Translations under genes and position numbers: made by a program
Notes under the pieces: model-generated
What the model was told of the DNA's origin: nothing
Databases searched by the model: none
What the model saw: the letters and a program-made list of their open reading frames with translations, nothing else
Assembly: GCA_022825505.1 (NCBI GenBank)
Contig: JAJDWR010000067.1
Span: 238,285 to 302,284 of the forward strand
Source: Gammaproteobacteria bacterium
GTDB taxonomy: Bacteria; Pseudomonadota; Gammaproteobacteria; Steroidobacterales; Rariloculaceae
Reading direction: 5' to 3'
DNA length: 64,000 nucleotides
Shown here: positions 45,648 through 53,901 of the stretch, piece by piece
How positions within the stretch are numbered: the first letter of the stretch is position 1
Layout of the letters: each line of letters opens with the position of its first letter

Positions 45648-46637
45648 CTAGAGCCCGGCCCGGTTGCGCCCCTTGACGGCCCTGTTGACCACGTTGACGG
45701 GCCAGCGGCCCTCTAGAACCCGGCGAACCTCGCTGGGCGCACCCCGCTGCAGCCCTTCCATGGCCCCCTCGCTATACCAGGCCGCGTGGGGATTGATGAT
45801 GACGTTCTCGCGCGTGCGTAGCGTGTGGTCGTCGGGCAGCGGTTCCGGATCGGTGGTGTCCAGCGCGCAACCCGCGATCTCCCCGGCGTCGAGGGCGTCG
45901 ATCAAGGCTGCGGTGTCGACAATGGGTCCCCGCGAGCAATTGATGAGCACCGCGGTGGGCTTCATCTGCGCAAGGGCATCGGCGTTGAGCATGCCGCGTG
46001 TCTGCGGGGTCAGGGGCGCATGCACGCAAAGGTAGTCCGCCTGTTCCAGAACCTCGGCCAGTTCGGCCTTCTGCCCGGGCGCATCAAACTGGCCCTGTTC
46101 CACGAACGGGTCGAAATAGAGTACGCGCATGTCAAGCGCTGCGGCCGCCATCGCCACGCGCCGGGCGATATTGCCGAATCCGATCAGGCCGGCAGTGGAA
46201 CCGGCAATACGGTACATCGGTTTGCCGGGAGGTACCGCCCAGCCGCCGCTGCGGACCTGGCGATCGTAAAAGGTGATCTTCCTGGCGGCGCTCAGCATCA
46301 TCGCCAGCGTGTGCTCGGCCACTTCCTCGATGCAATACGTCGGATTGTTGGTCACGATGATGCCCGCTTCCGTGGCTGCATCCAGATCGATGGTGTCCAC
46401 GCCGATGCCGTATCGGGCGATGATCCTGCATCGGGGCATCCGCGCCATGACGTCGGCGGTGATGGGGCCGCCGTACGTATTGAGCAGGGCGTCGCAGTCT
46501 GCGGCATCGGGAAAGAAGGCCGCAGGGTCGGTCACCTGAAGAGGTACCAGATCGGCGAGCCCGTCGAGAATTTCACGCTCCACGTCCAGGGACTCCCACA
46601 CATAGTCGGTCAGGACGACTCTTGCCTTCGTCTGCAT
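45648..46637 (-). CDS. D-2-hydroxyacid dehydrogenase family protein (CtBP/phosphoglycerate dehydrogenase-like)
   Basis: 329-residue NAD-dependent dehydrogenase. ATG at 46637 follows AAGGAA. The nucleotide-binding motif is GLIGFGNIARRVAMAA; catalytic Arg lies in LINCSRGPIVDTAAL, the Glu in GCALDTTDPEPLP and the His in NPHAAWYSEGA. VTNNPTYCIEEVAEHTLAMML is the typical inter-domain helix. Upstream in the same direction as the DUF885 operon (44 bases), so possibly co-expressed. Substrate is a 2-hydroxy acid in general. Confidence 0.9.
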   Translation of the reverse strand: MQTKARVVLTDYVWESLDVEREILDGLADLVPLQVTDPAAFFPDAADCDALLNTYGGPITADVMARMPRCRIIARYGIGVDTIDLDAATEAGIIVTNNPTYCIEEVAEHTLAMMLSAARKITFYDRQVRSGGWAVPPGKPMYRIAGSTAGLIGFGNIARRVAMAAAALDMRVLYFDPFVEQGQFDAPGQKAELAEVLEQADYLCVHAPLTPQTRGMLNADALAQMKPTAVLINCSRGPIVDTAALIDALDAGEIAGCALDTTDPEPLPDDHTLRTRENVIINPHAAWYSEGAMEGLQRGAPSEVRRVLEGRWPVNVVNRAVKGRNRAGL

Positions 46638-46822
46638 ATCGGCATTTCCTTGTGATTCAGCCAATTTCGAAGTTGGAACCGAGGGCCATTCTACGTTTCA
46701 ATTGGCTTGCTCGGCAGAATCAATTCGAGGTTTGGGCTGCAGAGCCGTTTGAAAACCGGTTGCATGCAAGTCGCCGCGGAGCCACGCGGCTGGGTGTAAG
46801 TGACCGTCAAGACTTTCAAATC

Positions 46823-46852
46823 TTGGAATAACATAGATTATGACGGTATTAT
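46823..46852 (+). promoter_or_regulatory. Candidate sigma-70 promoter of the DUF2384/RES operon
   Basis: TTGGAA (46823-46828), 18 bases, TATTAT (46847-46852), followed 25 bases later by the antitoxin ATG. The remainder of the 46638-46877 gap shows no gene. Confidence 0.5.
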
Positions 46853-46877
46853 GCGTGAAGAAATATGAGGTTCTAGC

Positions 46878-47228
46878 ATGCAGTTCCAGCAATTCATGGA
46901 TGATCAAGTGTTTTCCCCGACGCTGATCGCCGCTGCGCTGCGCACTACCAAGGCGGAGATCGCCGGGACTCTGGGTCTTGGCAAGGACGCGTTTTCGAGG
47001 TCTTCCAGGGTAAGGGCGCGCAAGACCCAGGTCCGATTGCGACAGATGATGGAACTGCTGAATCGCGTTGAAGCCGCGACGGGATCGCTTCTGGCTGCCT
47101 ATGCCTGGTTTCGCGGTGAGCCGCTGCCGGGCTTTGCGGGTGCAACTCCGGACTTGCTGGTACGTGAAGGCAGAGCCGACGACGTGCACGCCTATCTCGA
47201 TCGGATCATGGCCGGCGGCTACGCCTGA
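46878..47228 (+). CDS. Xre/MbcA/ParS-type antitoxin (DUF2384)
   Basis: 116-residue antitoxin. Helical N-terminus TLIAAALRTTKAEIAGTLGL resembles an Xre-like HTH, and the C-terminal toxin-binding domain has MMELLNRVEAATGSLLAAYAWF, PLPGFAGATPDLLVREGRADDVHAYLDRI, split at GATPDLLVREG, the DUF2384 hallmark. Paired with the RES toxin gene 15 bases downstream. Confidence 0.87.
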   Translation: MQFQQFMDDQVFSPTLIAAALRTTKAEIAGTLGLGKDAFSRSSRVRARKTQVRLRQMMELLNRVEAATGSLLAAYAWFRGEPLPGFAGATPDLLVREGRADDVHAYLDRIMAGGYA

Positions 47229-47243
47229 GCGCGATCAAGCTCA

Positions 47244-47747
47244 ATGCGCTTCAGGGGCCTGGTGTACCGGGCGCACAATCCGCAGTGGTCCTGGAGTCCC
47301 TTGTCCGGCGAGGGTGCGCGGCTTCACGGCGGACGTTTCAATCGAAAAGGCGTGCCCGCGCTCTATACCTCCCTGTCTCCACTGACCGCGATACGGGAAG
47401 CCGAACCGCTGGGTCGACCCATGCAACCGCTGACTCTGTGCGCCTACGAGGTCGATGCCGAGCCGATCTTCGATGCTCTGGACGAGAAAATTCGTCGGGC
47501 ATCGCATGTTGATATATCGGATCTGGCGAGTCCCGCCTGGGAGGCCGAGCTGCGCGCAGGGTCCGTGCCTGCATCGCAGATTCTGCGGGACCGCCTGGTG
47601 GCGGAGGGATATGTGGGTATGCGCGTGCAAAGTTTCGCCCGGGGGGCCGGCGCAGACGATGTCAATCTGGTCCTGTGGAGATGGGGTCGGAACCCACCTG
47701 TCCGGATGGTGCTGATCGATGATGAGGGCCGTCTTGGTCGACGCTAG
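47244..47747 (+). CDS. RES-domain toxin (NAD+-degrading family)
   Basis: 167-residue RES protein, toxin of the Xre-RES type II system; characterised members degrade NAD+ by phosphorolysis. LVYRAHNPQW with RLHGGRFNRKGVPALYTSL places the R of the RES triad, TAIREAEP the E, and VPASQILRDRL the S-containing region. Encoded immediately after its DUF2384 antitoxin. Confidence 0.87.
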   Translation: MRFRGLVYRAHNPQWSWSPLSGEGARLHGGRFNRKGVPALYTSLSPLTAIREAEPLGRPMQPLTLCAYEVDAEPIFDALDEKIRRASHVDISDLASPAWEAELRAGSVPASQILRDRLVAEGYVGMRVQSFARGAGADDVNLVLWRWGRNPPVRMVLIDDEGRLGRR

Positions 47748-47892
47748 CTCGCTTTCCCTGTGCTCCCTGGCTCCCTCGCTGGGTGCGTTGCCCTGATCGT
47801 GGCGAAGTTCACCGCAATAATACTGTTTCGGGTACCTGCGTAACAGAAACTTCTGCCTACACAAGGAACACCTTTATTGTTCTAAGTTAGGT

Positions 47893-47940
47893 TGATAATA
47901 TTCCGTAGTGAAAGAGATACGTTCCAAGAATACGTTCAAT
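47893..47940 (+). promoter_or_regulatory. Regulatory module at the LysR gene start
   Basis: TGATAATAT (47893-47901), 19 bases, GTTCCAAGAATACGTTCAAT (47921-47940). Same two blocks with the same spacing as in repeats A, B and C. The second block includes the first bases of the LysR start codon (47939-47941), and no Shine-Dalgarno is visible. Confidence 0.75.
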
Positions 47941-48886
47941 GAACGAATTGAAGTGCATTCGGGCCTTCGTCAAGGTGGTCGAGGTTGGCAGTTTCGCCGA
48001 GGCCGGCCGTCAGACGGACACCGCGAAGTCGGTCATTGCAACGCGGATCAACCAGCTTGAGGATCACCTCGAACTTCAGTTGTTGCAACGGTCGACGCGA
48101 CGTTTGCACGTCACCGACGCAGGCACGGAATTCTACGAGCGATGCGTGCACCTGCTGGCAGAGTTCGAGCAGGCGAAAGCGGCCGTGCACTCGACCGAGT
48201 GGGCGTTGAGCGGCACGTTTCGAGTCAGTTGCAATTCGTCCGTGATCGCGGCATTTCTCGCTCAGGACCTTTGTGAATTCCGGTCCCAGCATCCGCAGCT
48301 GCAGATCGAGCTGCGCCAGCATGATCGATTCTGCGACCCGGTACAGGAAGGGTATGACGTCAGCATTCAACCGACATCAACACTGCCCGGCACCCTGCAA
48401 AGGACAGAGGTATTTCCGGCGCGGCGAGTCGTTGTCGCAACACCGGAGTACCTGGAAAAGAACGGCCATCCGACATGCCCCGCCGATTTGAAGGACCACA
48501 GCCTGGCACACAACGATCACGTCGAGCCGGATTGCATTCTGCGATTCGACAACGGCAATGAAATCGAAACCGTGGAAATCAAGCCTGTCGTCAGAACGAA
48601 CACGATCCACATGCTCCACGCGGAAGTCATGCGGCACAATTGCATCGCGTTGATGCCGGTCTTTTTCATCGAACGGGAACTGACCTCGGGACAATTGGTG
48701 CCGGTTCTTCCAAATCTGACCGTCAGCAGCGCCAGGATATACGCCTATTACCGGAAGTCGTCGTTCGTGCCCATGAAGGTTCGCATATTCATCAACAACC
48801 TTCGCAACAAGTATGGGAACTTCCCGCCGTGGGAGAAGCGGCTTCTGGAGAAACACCCGGAATACGCCGTTCTTCTGGGCCGGTAG
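47939..48886 (+). CDS. LysR-family transcriptional regulator
   Basis: 315-residue LysR regulator. N-terminal winged HTH: CIRAFVKVVEVGSFAEAGRQTDTAKSVIATRI, read in parts as AFVKVVEVGSFAEAGRQ and KSVIATRINQLEDHL, then LQLLQRSTRRLHVTDAG; the effector domain follows from about residue 90 (FRVSCNSSVIAAFLAQDL). The start at 47939 gives the usual short pre-HTH segment. Its promoter carries the same motif pair as the leaders of three exported-protein genes, so autoregulation and control of the TonB receptor gene at 49152 and of the bicupin at 62813 are proposed. Confidence 0.93.
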   Translation: MNELKCIRAFVKVVEVGSFAEAGRQTDTAKSVIATRINQLEDHLELQLLQRSTRRLHVTDAGTEFYERCVHLLAEFEQAKAAVHSTEWALSGTFRVSCNSSVIAAFLAQDLCEFRSQHPQLQIELRQHDRFCDPVQEGYDVSIQPTSTLPGTLQRTEVFPARRVVVATPEYLEKNGHPTCPADLKDHSLAHNDHVEPDCILRFDNGNEIETVEIKPVVRTNTIHMLHAEVMRHNCIALMPVFFIERELTSGQLVPVLPNLTVSSARIYAYYRKSSFVPMKVRIFINNLRNKYGNFPPWEKRLLEKHPEYAVLLGR

Positions 48887-48978
48887 TAAGGGACACCGCG
48901 CGCAAGGCGATCAGCAATCCCGGATCCGACAAGGTCCTTTGACCGGGATTTGCCGTTCCGGCCGCCTGCCAACGCGTC

Positions 48979-49151
48979 CGATTCAATTGAATGGTTTTTT
49001 AGAACGTATAATTCAACAAATAACATATTATCAATTATTTTGCGGTCAATTACACTTCGATAAACGCGATGCGCCTCCACTCGTGGATCAATCGCGTGGG
49101 GCAAGGCGTAACACCGCCGGTGATGGGCGGAAATACCTCTGAGGACCACAA
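48979..49151 (+). repeat. Regulatory repeat, copy B (leader of TonB receptor gene)
   Basis: Runs from CGATTCAATTGAAT to the base before the ATG. Against copy C the first 150 bases align without gaps and about 107 are identical by eye. Motif pair on the minus strand: GTTCTAAAAAACCATTCAAT (49005-48986) and TGATAATAT (49033-49025), separated by 19 bases. Conserved downstream blocks are CGGTCAATTA, CGCCTCCAC, GGATCAA and GTGGGG. Confidence 0.88.
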
Positions 49152-51464
49152 ATGGCTAGTCAACATCCAGGCAGCGCAATCCTGATTTGCGCAATCGGTT
49201 CACTCGGCGCAGGGTCGGCTCTTGCGCAGGGAGTCCTTGAAGAAGTGGTCGTCACGGCCACCAAGCGTGCGGAGAGCATCCAGAACGTCCCGGTCTCCGT
49301 AAGCACGGTATCGAGGGAGCAAATCGCGAATCAGGGTATCTCCAACATGGAGGACCTTTCGCTCTACGTCCCGAATTTCGAAATCAACAGCGCCTCCATC
49401 CTGCCCAACCTGTATATGCGCGGGCTCGGCCCTGGCGCGACACATTCGATCGAGCAGTCCGTCGGCCGGTTTGTCGACGGCGTCTACATCAGCCGCGCGG
49501 CAATCAACCTGCATGGGTTCATGGACGTGGAGAACGTGGAGTTCCTGCGCGGTCCGCAAGGCTCTCTGTTCGGGAAAAATACCGTGGCCGGGGCGATGAT
49601 CATCAACACGGCCGATCCTACCGCCGGTTTCGAGAGCGGCTTCTCCGTTTCAACCAGCGGTTACAGCACGACGGGCGGAAAGAGGCAGCTGCAAGGCTTT
49701 GTGTCAGGGCCGCTTGGCGAGAACCTGGCGGGACGAATCGCTGTACGGCTCGGGAGTACCGACGGGTTTTACACGAACAGACTGGAAGGTCCCGGCGGAC
49801 CGAATGGATCCGATACCGGCATAAGGTTAAAGCTGGCATGGGCGCCCGGCGACCGGACGAGCGTGGACCTCAAGGTGGAATTCGACCGGTTCGATTCGGA
49901 GGGACCCGATACTGCGGAGATCGCCGACACCGGCGGTCCGCCCCTGTTCGTTTACCAGATTCCGTCGCCGAACTTCACGCCGGAGCTCGACTGGATCGTC
50001 GATGTCGATTGCACGGACATTGTCGCCGATCGCGATACCGATGGAGACGGCGCTGCCGATACCGAGTTCAATGCGGGTTCATTCTGTCCCAGCCGTGACC
50101 AGGAGTCTTCCAATGTCACGTTGACGATCGAGCACGATTTCCCTGAGGGGACGCTGACCTCGATCAGCGCACTTCAGGACTACGACTACAAGCACAATTT
50201 CGTCGGACTCGATATGGGTCTTGCCAGCGGTTTCCGCGCGCGGAGGAACGAGCAATACGACAACTTCTCCCAAGAGTTGCGCTATACATCGAATACTTCG
50301 GATACATTCGATTACATCGTTGGCGGTTACTTTGAGAACACCGAAGTCAACCGGCATCAGAATTCGAGTATCAACCTGGTCACGATTTTCCGCAATCCGG
50401 GACATCTCTACATGGACCGCTACGAGCCGTGGACGATCGGGACCACGACATTCGCGGCATTCGGGCAGGTCAGATGGCATATTGCCGACGATCTGACGGT
50501 GATTCTGGGCGGCCGGTACGCCACCGAGCACAAGGACTTCGATTTTGAACGCTACTTCGCGGAGTACGGCACCAACAATCGGCTCAACGTTCCCGGCGGT
50601 CCCGGCGGTCCCCCGCTCGCCGTCACCGACAGCCGTTCGGAGAACAAGTTTACGGGTTCCGCAACGCTGCAATGGCAGTCGAGCGACGACGCCATGCTCT
50701 ACGCCGCATTCTCGCAGGGCCACAAGACAGGCGGTTTCAGCGATCGGATAGACAATCCCATGGCGGACTACGAGTACGACGAGGAGAACGTAAACTCCAT
50801 CGAACTTGGCGCAAAGACAACGAGTCTCGATGGCGCGCTGGCGTTCAATGTCGCCGTGTTCAGCATGGACGTGGAGGGATTGCAGCTCGCGACCCAGATA
50901 CCCGGCACAGTACCCGCTTTTTCCGTTTCCAACGCAGCGGACTCCACCAGCCAGGGCGTGGAGATCGACTTGACGTGGGCTGTCAATGACGTCTGGACAT
51001 TGGGTACAAATGCCGCCGTCACTGACGCGAGCTACGATTCATTTCCGGGTGCCGAGTGTCACGGCGGCACGCCGGTGACGCCGGATCCTGTCACGGGCAC
51101 GTGCGACCTGGCCGGACTGCCCCTGATCTTCGCTCCGGACCTGAAGGGCACCGTGTTTGCCGATTTCCTGTTCGAAGATGCAATCGGCGGTTGGGATTTC
51201 GGGGGCCGCTTCGATTACACGCAGTCGGACGAGCAATACACCGATATCTCCTACCAGGACAACGTGTTGACCGATGCCTACTCCATCAGCAACGCGGGTC
51301 TTCGACTCGTTTCGCCGAATGAACGGATTACGGTTTCGCTGATCGGGACCAATCTGACCGACGAGGCGTTCTGCGCGTGGTGTATACCCTCCGGCCCCAA
51401 CGTGCTGGCCGCGATGAACCCTCCGCGGGAAATCGGATTGAGATTCTCGGCAGACTTCGACTAG
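49152..51464 (+). CDS. TonB-dependent outer-membrane receptor
   Basis: 770-residue receptor. Signal peptide AILICAIGSLGAGSALAQ is near-identical to that of the bicupin at 62813. TonB-box region EEVVVTATKRAESIQNVP; plug with LYMRGLGPGATHSIEQSVG and MDVENVEFLRGPQGSLFGKN; barrel with FSQGHKTGGFSDRI, typical of the class. C-terminus ends RFSADFD. It opens a co-directional catabolic block (two GSTs, SDR, ALDH, MBL enzymes, MFS), so it probably imports the compound broken down by those enzymes. Confidence 0.93.
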   Translation: MASQHPGSAILICAIGSLGAGSALAQGVLEEVVVTATKRAESIQNVPVSVSTVSREQIANQGISNMEDLSLYVPNFEINSASILPNLYMRGLGPGATHSIEQSVGRFVDGVYISRAAINLHGFMDVENVEFLRGPQGSLFGKNTVAGAMIINTADPTAGFESGFSVSTSGYSTTGGKRQLQGFVSGPLGENLAGRIAVRLGSTDGFYTNRLEGPGGPNGSDTGIRLKLAWAPGDRTSVDLKVEFDRFDSEGPDTAEIADTGGPPLFVYQIPSPNFTPELDWIVDVDCTDIVADRDTDGDGAADTEFNAGSFCPSRDQESSNVTLTIEHDFPEGTLTSISALQDYDYKHNFVGLDMGLASGFRARRNEQYDNFSQELRYTSNTSDTFDYIVGGYFENTEVNRHQNSSINLVTIFRNPGHLYMDRYEPWTIGTTTFAAFGQVRWHIADDLTVILGGRYATEHKDFDFERYFAEYGTNNRLNVPGGPGGPPLAVTDSRSENKFTGSATLQWQSSDDAMLYAAFSQGHKTGGFSDRIDNPMADYEYDEENVNSIELGAKTTSLDGALAFNVAVFSMDVEGLQLATQIPGTVPAFSVSNAADSTSQGVEIDLTWAVNDVWTLGTNAAVTDASYDSFPGAECHGGTPVTPDPVTGTCDLAGLPLIFAPDLKGTVFADFLFEDAIGGWDFGGRFDYTQSDEQYTDISYQDNVLTDAYSISNAGLRLVSPNERITVSLIGTNLTDEAFCAWCIPSGPNVLAAMNPPREIGLRFSADFD

Positions 51465-51524
51465 TCCGCTCATCGTATGGTCATCCGTCAAGAAGTGGTC
51501 ATCCTTTAGCAGCCGGGGGCGAAT

Positions 51525-52298
51525 ATGGGTTTTGTCACGCCAACCAACGAATCCGTGCTCGAGTTCGAGGGATTGCATCTCTATCACAGCGGTGTATCGA
51601 ACTGTTCGATGCGTGTTTGCATGACGCTTGAAGAAAAGAGGCTTGAGTGGACAAGTCACCATCTGAACATTCTGCGCAAGGAACACATCACGCCGGAGTA
51701 TTTCGGTATCAATCCGAACGGGTTGGTGCCGACCCTGGTCCACGACGGCAAGGTCATCATCGAATCGGACGACATCATCGATTACCTCGATGACCGGTTT
51801 CCCGACCCGCCGCTGAAACCGACCGACGACGGCGACCGGAATGACATGTACTTCTGGCTGCGCCGTGCAACGGCGATCCATTTGAAGGCCGTGAAACCGT
51901 ACATCTACCACATACGTGTCGGCAAGCGAATGGCTCACTCGCAGGAAGATGACGAGAAGTACAGGTCGCTGCAGAAGAACCCCGATCTTCTTGAGTTTCA
52001 CCGCAAGAGTACGAACGAGGGCTTTTCCGACGAGGAAATCGGTCGGGCCAGGACCACATTGAACGATTGTTTTTCCGAGATGGATGCCATGCTCGAGGAG
52101 CACGACTGGCTTGCAGGAGGCCGGTTTTCACTGGCGGACATTGCCTGGGTTCCGTTGCAATTCACGCTGCACAGGTTGGCGAACTACGAATTCGGCTCGC
52201 TTGGCAATGTTGACGACTGGTCGCGTCGATTGAGCGCGCGAAACAGTTACCGGGACGGCATCATCAAGTGGTGGCCGCCCGGGTTCGGCTCCGCATAG
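51525..52298 (+). CDS. Glutathione S-transferase-family protein 1
   Basis: 257-residue GST. The thioredoxin-like half has LHLYHSGVSNCSMRVCMTLE with Cys/Ser at the catalytic turn, then INPNGLVPTLVHDGKVIIES (cis-Pro and Glu-Ser glutathione contacts) and DIIDYLDDRFPDPPL. The C-terminal helical half ends in WLAGGRFSLADIAWVPLQ, the N-capping box. It sits four bases before the second GST. Glutathione-dependent ether cleavage or dehalogenation is possible for this group. Confidence 0.88.
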   Translation: MGFVTPTNESVLEFEGLHLYHSGVSNCSMRVCMTLEEKRLEWTSHHLNILRKEHITPEYFGINPNGLVPTLVHDGKVIIESDDIIDYLDDRFPDPPLKPTDDGDRNDMYFWLRRATAIHLKAVKPYIYHIRVGKRMAHSQEDDEKYRSLQKNPDLLEFHRKSTNEGFSDEEIGRARTTLNDCFSEMDAMLEEHDWLAGGRFSLADIAWVPLQFTLHRLANYEFGSLGNVDDWSRRLSARNSYRDGIIKWWPPGFGSA

Positions 52299-52302
52299 CG
52301 CC

Positions 52303-53115
52303 ATGCTGGAACTCTATCACCACGGCTCCTCGGTTTGTGCCGCAAAGGTCCGCTTCGCGATGGCGGAGAAGGGTGTAGTGCCGGATGAGATGCACTACAT
52401 CGACATTCTGAAAGGCGAACAGTTCGACCCGGATTACCTGAAGATCAATCCGAAGGCCGTCGTGCCCGCGCTGGTCCACGACGACCACATCATCAACGAG
52501 TCGACGGTCATCTGCGAGTACGTCAACGACGCATTCGACGGACCGCCGCTGATGCCGGAAGACCCCCTGGCGCGCGCCAGGGTGAGGTTGCGGGAAAAGG
52601 CCGTGGACGAACAGTTGCATCCGGCATGCGGCGAACTCACGTTTGTTTGCTGTCATCGGCATATCTTGATGCGCCTGGGCGAAGAAAAGCTCCGTGAGTT
52701 CCTTGGGAGCACGCCCGATCAGTCAGTCACGACGACCTGGAAGGAGCGCAAGAAGGAGCTTGTTCGTCTGGGATTCGAAGCACCCGGCATCGACAGGACC
52801 TTCCGCCTGTATGACGACTACCTGTCGAAAATGAACGAGGCACTCGAACGGAACAAGTGGTTGGCCGGCGCCGATTTTTCCCTGGCCGACGTTGCCCTGA
52901 CGCCTTACGTAAATCGGCTGGACATGCTGAGCATGTCGGGAATGTGGACAGGCGGGCGATTCCCCTTCGTCGAAGCCTGGTTCGGCCGGATCAAGGCAAT
53001 GGAGTCATTCGCGCCGGCATTTCTGGATTGGTGCCCGGCCGATCTGACCAACGACCTCAGGACGTTCGGTGCACAAAGTTGGCCCGACGTAAAGCAAATC
53101 ATCGGAATCAAGTGA
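52303..53115 (+). CDS. Glutathione S-transferase-family protein 2, LigF-like
   Basis: 270-residue GST starting LELYHHGSSVCAAKVRFA, then KINPKAVVPALVHDDHIIN with ESTVICEYVND, a stretch close to the glutathione-site segment I remember from the Sphingobium beta-etherase LigF (ESTVICEYLED). KWLAGADFSLADVALTPY is the helical-domain motif. Gap to the previous GST is four bases and to the SDR nine. Beta-aryl-ether cleavage is therefore suggested, with modest certainty because GST substrate specificity is hard to read. Confidence 0.85.
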   Translation: MLELYHHGSSVCAAKVRFAMAEKGVVPDEMHYIDILKGEQFDPDYLKINPKAVVPALVHDDHIINESTVICEYVNDAFDGPPLMPEDPLARARVRLREKAVDEQLHPACGELTFVCCHRHILMRLGEEKLREFLGSTPDQSVTTTWKERKKELVRLGFEAPGIDRTFRLYDDYLSKMNEALERNKWLAGADFSLADVALTPYVNRLDMLSMSGMWTGGRFPFVEAWFGRIKAMESFAPAFLDWCPADLTNDLRTFGAQSWPDVKQIIGIK

Positions 53116-53124
53116 GGAAGGCCC

Positions 53125-53880
53125 ATGGGGCGTATGAGCGGAAAAGTAGCAGTTGTGACCGGGGCGGCCCAGGGAATTGGCCGCACCTACGCGGAGGCGT
53201 TGGCAGCCAACGGTGCAAGGGTTGCAGTCACCGATATCGCGGACACGAAGGACGCTGTCTCGGCGATCGAGGCGGCAGGCGGTGAGGCCATCGGCATGAC
53301 TACCGATGTGACGTCGGACGACTCGCTGGAGGAGATGGTCAGGGAGACGGAATCGGCCTTCGGGCCGATCGAAGTGCTGGTCAACAACGCAGCCGTTTTT
53401 GCGGCGCTTGCAATGAAACCGTTCATGCAGATTCCCAATGACGAATGGGACCTGGTCATGCGAGTCAACATTCGGGGCCCGTTTCAGGCGACAAAGGCTG
53501 TGGTTCCCAGCATGAAACGGAACGGGCGCGGCAAGATCATCAATATTTCGTCGGGTACGGTACTTCGCGGTGCGCCCATGTTTCTTCACTACGTCTCCTC
53601 AAAAGGCGCGGTCATTGCCCAGACCCGGGCAATCAGCCGGGAACTCGCCGCCGACAACATCCACGCGAATACGATTGTCATTGGATTCACGGAGAGCGAA
53701 GGCGTCAGGGACCACAGTCAACTCGGCGTTGCACGTGCGCCAACGCTTGCCATGCGAGCCATCCAGCGCGACATGCTGCCGGAAGACATTGTCGGCGCCA
53801 TGCTCTTCCTGGCGAGTGAAGACAGTGACTTCATCACGGGCCAGAGCATCAATGTGGACGGTGGCGCACTGAATCAATAG
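53125..53880 (+). CDS. Short-chain dehydrogenase/reductase
   Basis: 251-residue classical SDR. Cofactor loop VVTGAAQGIGRTYAEAL; Asp at the end of strand 2 (VAVTDIADT) indicates NAD(H) preference. Structural VLVNNAAVF, catalytic Ser in IINISSGTV, Tyr and Lys in HYVSSKGAV, and C-terminal DGGALNQ. GGAAG before the ATG. Follows the GSTs directly; an alcohol dehydrogenase step in the same pathway is likely. Confidence 0.93.
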   Translation: MGRMSGKVAVVTGAAQGIGRTYAEALAANGARVAVTDIADTKDAVSAIEAAGGEAIGMTTDVTSDDSLEEMVRETESAFGPIEVLVNNAAVFAALAMKPFMQIPNDEWDLVMRVNIRGPFQATKAVVPSMKRNGRGKIINISSGTVLRGAPMFLHYVSSKGAVIAQTRAISRELAADNIHANTIVIGFTESEGVRDHSQLGVARAPTLAMRAIQRDMLPEDIVGAMLFLASEDSDFITGQSINVDGGALNQ

Positions 53881-53901
53881 ACGGGTCCGGAGGTAATGCA
53901 A

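Noticed and set aside
46622..46831. 69-codon + strand frame before the DUF2384 antitoxin
   Set aside because: Overlaps the start of the dehydrogenase gene, has no ribosome site and no family features.
48979..49149. Antisense frame through repeat B whose translation resembles that of repeat C (about 52 residues)
   Set aside because: The likeness follows from ungapped DNA similarity. Copy A has stops in the matching frame, so protein coding is not what is conserved.
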